Origin: Caldilineaceae bacterium SB0661_bin_34
Lineage (GTDB): Bacteria; Chloroflexota; Anaerolineae; Caldilineales; Caldilineaceae
Direction of reading: 5' to 3'
Assembly: GCA_009841145.1 (NCBI GenBank)
Contig: VXMJ01000050.1
Location: 1-35,328, forward strand
DNA length: 35,328 nt
The number at the start of each line of letters is the position of its first letter. Position 1 is the stretch's first letter. The position numbers and the translations under genes are program-made. The notes under the pieces were generated by a model that saw only the letters and a program-made list of their open reading frames with translations, ran no database searches and was not told where the DNA came from. Positions 24,963 to 32,262 of this stretch are shown piece by piece.

Positions 24963-25196
24963 GATGTCCTGCTGTTTCCTTGCAATCCCGCACAGACAGC
25001 CGCGCAGGAGAGGTCCCTAACGGAAACGCCTCTCACCGTGCAGCCATCCTTGGAACGCGGACATTGCGGGCGCACTCTGAGCGGGCTAGATGCTGGACAC
25101 AGGGCGGACCGTCAGGCTCGTTGATAGAGGCATCCGGCTGCCGAGGTACGCCCTTTGCGGTTGCCACCAGGCAAAGGAAACAGTCAGTATAGTGGA

Positions 25197-25352
25197 CAGT
25201 TGAACCGCGCGATCCGGCAATCCCGAGCCGGGCTGCTGTGCAGTGTGCCCGAGGAGGATCCGGTCGTGGCCGCCGTGCTCATGTCCGAGTTTCCGGACGT
25301 GAACCGTCGCAACGGGTGTGGGATTGCCACGCCGGCCGGTGCGTCCCTCTGA
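25197..25352 (+). pseudogene. IS110-family transposase relic
   Basis: The forward frame reads QLNRAIRQSRAGLLCSVPEE, then DPVVAAVLMSEFPDVNRRN and IATPAGASL before a stop. This matches the order of the C-terminal IS116/IS110/IS902 domain (L-raI-S...LL-SVPG-GPV-AA-LL-ELPE...AL-G-AP), including the nearly invariant SVP and AA-L. No N-terminal catalytic part is present, and the glycines of SVPGxGP are replaced. It lies in the 496-bp gap (24963-25458) between SWIM copies 2 and 3, where a third direct repeat might be expected. The rest of the gap shows nothing I recognise. Confidence 0.5.
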
Positions 25353-25458
25353 ACCGAAACAGAAGTCGGTATCAGTGCCGTGCCTGAGGCGGTCGCGCTT
25401 CCGTAGGCGATCCCCTGTATCGTCACCATGACCGGCACCGGATGACGCCAGCGCAGGG

Positions 25459-27205
25459 TTACAGACCAGCGTTGTCCAACTCATCCTGCAGCGCGGGCAA
25501 GCGACGATGGCGTTCCCGGAACCCGACCATGAAGTCGGTCCACGCCGGTCCCTGTGACATCCGGCGGTAAAGGTCCCGTACCTTGGTTAGGTAGACGCAC
25601 GCCTGCTGGTAGTTGTCCCGACCGCGCGCCTCGACCAACCTCTCTGCTTGTTCCAGGTAGATTTCCAGGGAAGCTTGGGGGCGTGTCTCCGCCGCGGCTC
25701 GGGCCACTCGCATCAACCGGTCGCCACCATGGGAAAACACCTGCGTTTGTTGTCGCACCGATTTCAACGCCAGATCCATGTCGCCTTCTTCCAGATGGAT
25801 GTCGGTCAACAGGCCGTATTGCCGGGCGGCGGTCCACTTGGCCAGCAACTCCGAGCGTAATGCCTGCCAGCCCCCAAGTTGCCGGGAAAGCTCCCGTACA
25901 CTCCGGTACCTGTCAAGGCCGGGGCGTTGTTCGAGCAGTCGTTGGGCCAGGGCCAGAGCCTCGGCCAATTCCCCTCGTTCTGCGTATCGTTCCTTGAGCC
26001 ACTCCACCAAACCATCGACGCGGGTCGTTTTAATTCGCTTGACCAGCAACGGTTCCAGCCTGCGGTCGCAGCCATGTTTGCGGAATACCCCCGCCAGGTT
26101 CGGCAAGTCTGAGTCCCCGGCACGATCGGCTTCGGCCAACGCCTCGTCCAACCGTCCCAGCGTCAGCAGGCGGTCCACCAAGTCGTTCAGGCGGCCGCTC
26201 TCGCGGCAGATCTCCAGGAAGGCGTCGTCGTCCAGTCGTCCGTCTCCAAGTCCAGCAGGAAACGGCCATACTCTTGGCGCTGATAGTCATCGTACTTGCC
26301 TGTGGCTGCCAGCATGGCGGCCCGCACCCGACCGGCAATGGCATTCTTCTCCTCGCCGGTGGCAAGTTCCAGAATGAAGTCCTCCGCAACTTCCGCCAAA
26401 CCGAACTGTCCTATGTCCATGTGGAAACGGTACATTTCAAAAAGGGCTTGCAGAGCCCTCTCCCTGACCGCAACGTCACCGTCCCCGGCAGCCAGGCAAT
26501 CCGCCAGCCCATCGACGCACTGGTGTATCACATCCCACAGGTAGTCTTGGTTGTCCAGCATCATGTCGTAATGTTCCAACAACCCCTGGAGCACCGCCTG
26601 GTACACGATGCAGGCATTGGCATGGTCGGACATGTCCATGAATTCATCGCCAGTGTCCATGGCCATGTCAATGTCCGCGACAACCTGTCGGGCTGCATTC
26701 CGATCATCGCCAGCGCGTTGGAAGGCGGACACTATCTGCCGACGGTAACTTTCCGGATCGATCGTCGTGCGGCCCCGGTCGCCCCCGGGCAGTGCCGCCT
26801 CCAGCAGGGCCTCCAGGTTGGGCTGAACCTGCAGCATTTGCCGGATGAGGACAATCAGTTCCGACTTGCTGAGTTGCTCCAGGTTCATGTCCGGTCTTCC
26901 ACCGCGCGAAAGGCAGCGGGTTGGTCCAACCAAGCCAGCAGCAGTGCCCCAACGTACTTGCAACGTCCACCGCCACCCACCGGACAGGAACAATCTGCCT
27001 CCTCGATACCTTCGGCACTGTAGGTATCCCGCAAGCGGTAAGGTTGGGCCTTGGAGCCTTGACACCAGGCCTTGAGGGTGCAGCCTTGAAGGCGCGGCTC
27101 GAGGATGGCCCCATCCGCAAGGTAACTGTGACCGAGTTGAAAACTCCGTGGGCCTACCCAGTCCGATATGGCCTCTTCGTTCACTGCCGGGAAAGGATTG
27201 CTCAT
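25459..27205 (-). pseudogene. SWIM zinc-finger protein, tandem copy 3, degraded
   Basis: The same gene as copies 1 and 2 but in three frames. ATG 27205 starts MSNPFPAVNEEAISDWVG. A one-base loss near 26893 (after FRAVED) shifts to the frame reading MNLEQLSKSELIVLIRQML. A second one-base loss near 26236 (after LDLETDD) shifts to the frame containing MVDRLLTLGRLDEALAEADR and ending LPALQDELDNAGL at 25459. The SWIM motif reads ADCSCPVGGGGRCKYVGALL. The zinc-binding histidine is Tyr84 (TAC for CAC), so the finger itself is probably lost. Damage in three independent places makes sequencing error an unlikely full explanation. It is the most divergent of the three in the middle region. Confidence 0.85.
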
Positions 27206-27274
27206 AGAGATCTCTGCCGCCTGCCCGTGGGCTTGTTCGCCCGATGCAGGACTTGAGGACTGTTTCATATCTCA

Positions 27275-27420
27275 TTGATACGGACATTCACCTGCTGTAG
27301 ACAAATCAGCACCGCGTGTCCCACCGTGTCCGGCACCGACTGGTTTTTGCGACACTCGGCACAGCATGTCCGTCGCGTCCGTGGCCTCGGACCAAAATCA
27401 ACGAGCATGAAACAGTGCCC
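27275..27420. repeat. Direct repeat B (~145 bp) upstream of SWIM copy 3
   Basis: Second copy of the block at 22960-23105, in the same orientation, 70 bp upstream of the copy 3 start. Order and spacing of the shared cores are kept (CGGACATT, TGTAGAC, CCACCGTGTCCGGCACCGAC, CACTCGG, AATCAACGA, AAACAGTGC). A reverse-strand frame (27265-27501) is open through it and contains CCAEC, but has no recognised family. It probably duplicated together with the SWIM gene. Confidence 0.7.
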
Positions 27421-27464
27421 CAAGCTGGATTTACCCAAGGGGCTGAGACAGCATGGGGTGGACT

Positions 27465-27494
27465 TATGGATTGTAAATCTACCGGTATGGATTG
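27465..27494. promoter_or_regulatory. Direct repeats TATGGATTG spaced 21 bp, possible VapB operator
   Basis: TATGGATTG occurs at 27465-27473 and again at 27486-27494, exactly two helical turns apart, ending 6 nt before the antitoxin ATG. Side-by-side repeats on one DNA face suit a dimeric or cooperative repressor. No consensus promoter was assigned with confidence. Confidence 0.3.
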
Positions 27495-27500
27495 AATTCA

Positions 27501-27758
27501 ATGGGTCTCAGCATCAAGAACAAGGAGACGTGCCGGCTGGCCAGCGAGTTGGCGCAGCTGACCGGTGAGACCATGACCGGGGCCATCACAGTGGCCCTCC
27601 GAGGGCACCTGGAGCGCATGCGGAGGGAGGGCAGCACCGAGACCCGCGTACAGAGACTTCTCGCCATCGGCAGCCGATGCGCAGGCATGCTGGACGACGG
27701 TCCCACTGCCGTCGAGCATGGCGATTTCCTGTATGACGAGCGCGGGCTGCCCAAGTGA
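27501..27758 (+). CDS. vapB: VapB antitoxin (Rv0623/PSK-type)
   Basis: 85 residues: MGLSIKNKETCRLASELAQL, then TGETMTGAITVALRGHLERM, the N-terminal DNA-binding half of the Rv0623-like VapB group. The C-terminal tail VEHGDFLYDERGLPK is the toxin-binding segment. ATG 27501 is chosen since this group starts with M-x-L-x-IKN; an in-frame TTG lies three codons upstream. The stop overlaps the toxin GTG by 4 bp (GTGA), so translation is coupled. Confidence 0.9.
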   Translation: MGLSIKNKETCRLASELAQLTGETMTGAITVALRGHLERMRREGSTETRVQRLLAIGSRCAGMLDDGPTAVEHGDFLYDERGLPK

Positions 27759-28141
27759 TCACCGACATGTCGGCGATCCTGGCAATCCTGTTCCGCGAGC
27801 CGGACGCGGAACACTACGCCACGGCTATTGCGCTGGCATCGTCTCGCCGGATGTCGGTCGCTACGCTGGTGGAAGCGACCATGGTGCTCGAGAGTCGCGG
27901 CGGTGCCGCAGCCGGGTATGAGCTGGATGCATTCCTGGAAGAGGCGGAGATCGAGTTGGAGCCGGTGACTTCTGAGCAGGCGCAGGCCGCTCGAAGGGCT
28001 TGGCGGCAATTTGGCAAGGGCAATCACCCGGCCGGGTTGAATTTCGGTGACTGCTTCGTCTATGCGCTGGCCCAGGCCGCGCGGGAGCCTCTTCTGTTCA
28101 AGGGCCAGGACTTTGCACTTACCGACGTTGAAGTTGCATGA
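27755..28141 (+). CDS. vapC: VapC PIN-domain toxin
   Basis: 128 residues from GTG 27755. PIN residues are D4 (MITDMSAILAILFREPDAEH), E40 (TLVEATMVLESR), D99 (LNFGDCFVYALA) and D119 (LFKGQDFALTDV). The second motif and PAGLNFGDCF are typical of VapC toxins paired with Rv0623-like VapB. Methionine at residue 5 replaces the common threonine of VDTSA. The gene is otherwise complete. A likely Mg2+-dependent RNase; no recognised gene occupies the 220 bp that follow. Confidence 0.92.
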   Translation: MITDMSAILAILFREPDAEHYATAIALASSRRMSVATLVEATMVLESRGGAAAGYELDAFLEEAEIELEPVTSEQAQAARRAWRQFGKGNHPAGLNFGDCFVYALAQAAREPLLFKGQDFALTDVEVA

Positions 28142-28361
28142 CGTTGGCCTCGGTCCATCTAACCAGCGACATCGCCGCGCATGTGGGAAACGGGTCTGTA
28201 CAGAAGGGAGAAGTCATAGCGGGGCCCGCCAATGATGGGAACGAGGGGAGACATCCGGCCATCTGCGCCCGCGCGTCGGACAAGAGCCAAGGCAGAGAGG
28301 ACAGGATTTCCATCACTGAGCCGTCGTGTACGCCGATACCGGTTGCCAAAACCTTGAACAG

Positions 28362-28410
28362 GCCTCCTCCTTATTCAAGGATGTGTAATATCCTTGAATA
28401 AGGAGGAGGC
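28362..28410. promoter_or_regulatory. Perfect 21-bp inverted repeat overlapping the fic ribosome-binding site
   Basis: Arms 28362-28382 and 28390-28410 are exact reverse complements with a 7-nt centre (GTGTAAT). The right arm contains the whole Shine-Dalgarno AAGGAGGAGG (28400-28409), and the left arm its complement, 3 nt before the fic ATG. As RNA it would lock the ribosome site in a long stem; as DNA it is a two-fold operator. The Fic protein has a C-terminal winged-helix-like region that could bind it. Confidence 0.7.
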
Positions 28411-28412
28411 TA

Positions 28413-29678
28413 ATGGCGCATCTGGAAGCGCGATACTGGGAGGGTCAGGCTGCTGGACCAACTCGGCGTGATCGCCGTCCCTGCAACTACTCGGTCTACT
28501 TGCCCGATACATTGTCCGACCGCCGGTTCGTCCTCGACGGCGACGTGGCCGCAGACGTGGCCGCCGCTGAGACCGCCCTCGTGCGGCTTGACACTGCTGC
28601 CTCCGCGCTTGCCAACACCGAGGCGCTGGCCCGGCTCCTGCTCCGCGCGGAGTGCGTCGCCTCGTCCCGCATTGAAGGCTTGGAGGTGGGGGGACGGCGA
28701 TTGCTCCGCGCCGATGCAGCGCGGCAGCTGGGTGAAGACCCCAGGGATGTTACGGCCACGGAAGTGCTCGGCAACATCAACGCGATGGTCTGGGGGGTAC
28801 GCGGCGTGGAGCCCGGTGGCATGATGACGGTGGAGAGTCTGCTGGAGGTGCATCGCCGTCTGCTGGCCGGTACCCGTCTTGAGGAACACGGGGGCCGCAT
28901 TCGCGACATGCAGAACTGGATTGGCGGCAGTGATTACAATCCTTGCTCCGCAGAGTTCGTGCCGCCGCCGCCAGAGAGAGTGGCCCGCCTTCTGGACGAT
29001 CTGTTCACCTTCTGCAACGATGACTCGCTTCCGGCGTTGGCACAGGCGGCCATCGCCCATGCGCAATTCGAGACCATCCATCCGTTCGTGGACGGCAACG
29101 GACGTACAGGACGGGTGCTGTTTCACTTGATCATGCGCCGCCGGGGGCTCGGACTGCGCATTCTGCCCCCGATTTCCCTTATTCTTGCCACGTGGTCGCG
29201 GGACTATGTTGCCGGGCTGACTGCGACCCGCTATGTCGGCCCTTCAGACTCCGACGAGGCCCACGCCGGAGTCAACCGGTGGATCGCGCTCTTCGCGTCG
29301 GCGTGCCACCGGGCGATTGATGACGCCAGCCGCTTTGAAGAGCAGGTGCGCACATTGCAGAGGTCCTGGCATGAACGGGCAGGACATGTCCGTCGCGACT
29401 CTGCGGCTCGCCTGCTCATCGAAGCACTCCCGGCAGTGCCGGGGCTCACAACCTCCACCGCCGCGGAGTTGATTGGACGGTCATTCCAGGCAGCAAGCCA
29501 AGCAATAAATCAACTCATGGAGGCGAGAGTGTTGGCACAAGTCACCGTCGGCAGGCGCAATCGCATATTTGAAGCCCCCGAGTTGATTGAGGCCTTCACC
29601 GCGCTGGAGCGACAGCTCGCGAGCCCCGAGGGCAACACGCGCGTCTCCAGACCCGTCCGGCACGTTCCTCGACGGTAG
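28413..29678 (+). CDS. fic: Fic-domain protein (AMP-transferase type) with N-terminal inhibitory motif and C-terminal winged helix
   Basis: 421 residues. The Fic catalytic motif HPFVDGNGRTGR occupies 223-234 and predicts transfer of AMP (or another nucleotide) to a hydroxyl of a target protein. The inhibitory helix SSRIEG (S84, E88, G89) places it in the class with intramolecular N-terminal inhibition. The G-R-IR-x-QNWIGG segment (161-172) is the target-binding flap region. C-terminal residues ~330-405 look like a winged helix (TTSTAAELIGRSFQAASQAI, then MEARVLAQVTVGRR). ATG 28413 follows the Shine-Dalgarno in the inverted repeat. The gene is intact. It stands after a VapBC pair, but its inhibitory helix is built in, so no separate antitoxin is needed. 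Confidence 0.92.
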   Translation: MAHLEARYWEGQAAGPTRRDRRPCNYSVYLPDTLSDRRFVLDGDVAADVAAAETALVRLDTAASALANTEALARLLLRAECVASSRIEGLEVGGRRLLRADAARQLGEDPRDVTATEVLGNINAMVWGVRGVEPGGMMTVESLLEVHRRLLAGTRLEEHGGRIRDMQNWIGGSDYNPCSAEFVPPPPERVARLLDDLFTFCNDDSLPALAQAAIAHAQFETIHPFVDGNGRTGRVLFHLIMRRRGLGLRILPPISLILATWSRDYVAGLTATRYVGPSDSDEAHAGVNRWIALFASACHRAIDDASRFEEQVRTLQRSWHERAGHVRRDSAARLLIEALPAVPGLTTSTAAELIGRSFQAASQAINQLMEARVLAQVTVGRRNRIFEAPELIEAFTALERQLASPEGNTRVSRPVRHVPRR

Positions 29679-29732
29679 GGTGAGAACTCGCCAGCAGGTC
29701 CCCCGAGCCTTGTACGGTAAGGGGACAGGAGA

Positions 29733-30240
29733 TTGACTACCGGAAGCAGCGACCAGCCTATTCGACTTGAGCCCAAGGAGGCCTGTCCTCCGTCGACCGC
29801 GCTGGTTGTCGGATTCCAGGGCACCGCACTCGTACTGGCGCCGACGGTGCTGAACGTGGCTATCGCAGTCCGTTCTGCCGGACTCGATGACACCTACCTG
29901 ACTTGGAGCGTCTTCGCTGCACTGCTGATCAGCGCGGCGATCACGGCGTTGCAAGCGTTCCAGTTCCGGCGATTCGGGGCAGGCTATATTGTGCTCACCT
30001 GTCCCGCGGCGCTCTTCATCGGGATCATGGTGGCGACCGTCACCTCGGCCGGACCGTCAACCTCCGCGAGCCTGATGGCCGTCTGCTGCGTGATCCAGGT
30101 TGCGCTTGCCGGTGGTTGCCAAACGCTGCGCCGAATCTTTACGCAGGTTGTTACGGGGACGGTGACCATGCTGATCGCCGTCAGCGTGCTGCCCATCGCG
30201 TTCGACAGCGTTCAGAACCTGCCGGCGGGTTCTCGATATT
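29733..30240 (+). pseudogene. Nucleobase:cation symporter (NCS2-like permease), N-terminal remnant
   Basis: A TTG start at 29733 (GGAGA just upstream) opens a frame with N-terminal membrane segments typical of xanthine/uracil permeases: ALVVGFQGTALVLAPTVLNV, then a second helix and YIVLTCPAALFIGIMVATVT, followed by FTQVVTGTVTMLIAVSVLPI. Resemblance stops near 30235 (SVQNLPAG), less than half the usual ~430-460 residues. After that the frame continues in unrelated sequence to 30329. The cut point lies just before a tandem 12-bp repeat that could be an insertion-sequence end. Not expected to transport. Confidence 0.65.
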
Positions 30241-30278
30241 GTCAAGCCTGGTGGAGCTGGGGGGACTCGTACCGAAGA

Positions 30279-30302
30279 CTGAAAATTGGTCTGAAAATCG
30301 AT
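30279..30302. repeat. Tandem 12-bp repeat at the permease break point
   Basis: CTGAAAATTGGT (30279-30290) is followed directly by CTGAAAATCGAT (30291-30302). Short repeated CTGAAAAT units are seen at ends of some insertion sequences (IS21-like), so this may mark an element that truncated the permease. The link to a family is weak. Confidence 0.35.
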
Positions 30303-30372
30303 TTGTACCACTTAATGTCCCACGTTTAGCTCCCCGCACTGCCCGGTGCTGCCGAACTGTGTCAGAACCGCG

Positions 30373-30576
30373 ATGACTGAACCGCGCACGCTGACCAAGA
30401 AGGAGCTGCACCGGCAGGCCCTCGCAGAGGCCCGCAAGCAGGTGCAATCCAAGCTGCGCAAGGGGTACGTCGTGCAGGCGTACAAATGGGACGGGTTGCT
30501 GGCCGACGCGCCGGAGTGGGATAATTGGCAGCACGGTGGAGATCCGCGGACGGGAGGGCACCAATGGGAATCTTGA
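30373..30576 (+). CDS. Small basic protein of unknown function
   Basis: 67 residues from ATG 30373: MTEPRTLTKKELHRQALAEA, then a charged helix (RKQVQSKLRKGYVVQAYKWD) and an aromatic-rich tail (EWDNWQHGG). I do not recognise a family. Codon use looks protein-like and the stop overlaps the next small gene by 13 bp, suggesting a coupled pair. No strong ribosome site is seen. Confidence 0.4.
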   Translation: MTEPRTLTKKELHRQALAEARKQVQSKLRKGYVVQAYKWDGLLADAPEWDNWQHGGDPRTGGHQWES

Positions 30577-30755
30577 CACTGTTGATCCGGAGGGGCTTCG
30601 TGCCGGCCATCTTGGCTCTCCTGGTGTTGCATGTGGTCGCGACTACCGCGTATGGCGACTTGGTGGTGGCCGGGCTGGCCGATTTGGGCAGCCGGCTCGT
30701 TGGGTTTATTGGCGTGGCTTTTGACAGCAGCATCCAGGGCGCGCCGGTCGAGTGA
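30564..30755 (+). CDS. Small predicted membrane protein
   Basis: 63 residues from ATG 30564 with GGGAGGG about 6 nt upstream. MGILTLLIRRGFVPAILALL begins one clear membrane helix (to VVATTAYG), followed by a second, weaker hydrophobic stretch (LVVAGLADLGSRLVGFIGVA). The function is unknown. It overlaps the end of the preceding small basic protein gene. Such pairs are common in mobile DNA, but I cannot assign a role. Confidence 0.4.
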   Translation: MGILTLLIRRGFVPAILALLVLHVVATTAYGDLVVAGLADLGSRLVGFIGVAFDSSIQGAPVE

Positions 30756-31413
30756 CGGACCGACCGGCAGTGCGGGCGATGCCAATCCGCACCGTGGCGG
30801 CTGCCGGCATCGGCAGTTGCCAACCCCAACACGGCGCACTGGCCGCAAATTGAGCGGTCGGGGGCCTGTGCGGATGGGCCGAATGGGCCGCCCACGCGCC
30901 GGGATTTGCGTTTTTGGTCGGCCGCATGCGGCGAGTCTGCGCCGACTGGCGCAGGGCTGCGCGCACCCGCGGGTGGTCGATCAAGGGGTCGAACCTGGAT
31001 GACGCACCGCGGCGATCCGTCAGGACGAACACTGCCGGTTGCAGGAGGCGCGAAGCTGGCAGCGTCGGTGATGTGTGCGCCCACGCGATGCTGCCAGCGA
31101 TCAAGGGTGCGGATTGAATGGTTCGAAGCGCGGTCACCGGACAGGCGGGCGACTGCCCGCTGCAGGGACCCGCTCCATGAAGCCCAGGTTCGGAATGGCG
31201 GTAGTCGAACCTGGGCTGTAGACTGCCGCACATGCGATTGTCGATCCCCAGCGAAACACCTCCAGAAGAGAGACTCCCGACGACAGAACGCTATCCCGGC
31301 GATTGGTTTGCGCGTACGAACATCACATCCCTATATCAAGTGGTTGGCCGTGCCCAACCTGGAACCACGTCCGGAGCGATCCCAAACCCAGCCCAACCCA
31401 ATGGGAACCAACC
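30756..31413. other. Region without recognised gene
   Basis: About 650 bp between the small membrane protein and the second fic gene. Open frames occur on both strands but none shows a family pattern or a proper start. A 12-bp inverted repeat lies at 31181-31217 (separate entry). Confidence 0.4.
31181..31217. terminator. 12-bp inverted repeat AGCCCAGGTTCG / CGAACCTGGGCT
   Basis: Perfect arms (31181-31192, 31206-31217) are separated by 13 nt. No T-tract follows. It could be a terminator-like stem, or a recombination or binding site upstream of the second fic gene. Confidence 0.35.
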
Positions 31414-32262
31414 ATGACGCAACAGCACCTGGACGACTACGCGGGCTGGCAGGGCATTCAACCCCTGTCGCCCGCCGACATGAAGCGCACCTTCGATCAC
31501 GAGGACCTTTGGCAACGGCGGTTTCGCGCCTTGCGCACTTCGCCAAACGAACAGGACCGGATTAAGAAAGGAAAGTTCCGGTTTGTAAACAGCCTAGTGA
31601 TCGAGACCGGCGCTATTGCGGGGCTCTACGAGCTCACCGAAGAAATGACGGAAGCTCTGGTGCGCAGTGGTTTCGATTCGCTGCGTGGCAGACGCAAAAA
31701 GGGAGTCGACCCGCACATATCGAACCTGATTTCTACCTTCCGCCAACGGAATCTGAAGGGGGTCGACTATCTGCTCAACGTTCTAGCTGACCACACCCAA
31801 GCCCACTCCAAGATCTTGGATTTCGTCCTTGAGGACCGTCCGATCACCAAGTATGCGATCCGCGGGCTGCACCAGCTGATCATCGCCCACCAGGAGACAT
31901 ACGATGCGGACGATTCGTTGGGTAAGCGAGTAATTCGCAAGATGGAACCGGGAGCTTTCAGAATGTTCCCGGCATATCCCAACAACCCGACACAACCAGA
32001 CGGCACAACAATCCCCTACGTGCCGTACGAACAGATCGACTCCCAACTGGACCGCCTGCTCGAACTCTACGGAGATTATCGAAAAACATGCCATCCGCTG
32101 CTAGTCGGTGCCTGGCTACACCATCGCTTTGCGCAGATCCACCCGTTTCCTGATGGCAACGGCCGTACGGGCCGCATGTTGTTGAACTGGCATCTGTGGA
32201 GTGCTGACTGGAATCCCGTTTCGGTGCATCGAAGGGATCGCGACAACTACCTAGTGGGGTAA
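31414..32262 (+). pseudogene. fic: Fic-domain protein, 5' part, interrupted by an IS630-family element
   Basis: The frame from ATG 31414 (an internal homology-based start; an earlier in-frame ATG at 31303 is unlikely) holds the catalytic motif HPFPDGNGRTGR at residues 243-254. It also holds the helix SLVIETGAIAGLYEL (60-74), common in Fic proteins of this subgroup. At NYL (280) the gene is entered by the insertion sequence; the last codons (VG, stop at 32260-32262) are element sequence. Removing 32254-33507 and one TA restores NYL-DAMNQADAGDL in frame with the 3' part. The truncated product still has the catalytic motif, so residual activity is conceivable. Confidence 0.88.

Noticed and set aside
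22640-25458. Possible CRISPR-like array in the SWIM gaps
   Set aside because: Only two long repeats 4.3 kb apart with genes between; no short regular repeat-spacer pattern.
31003-31230. tRNA-like GGTTCG segment in the inverted repeat upstream of fic
   Set aside because: No acceptor, D or anticodon arms can be folded around it; it is a simple dyad.
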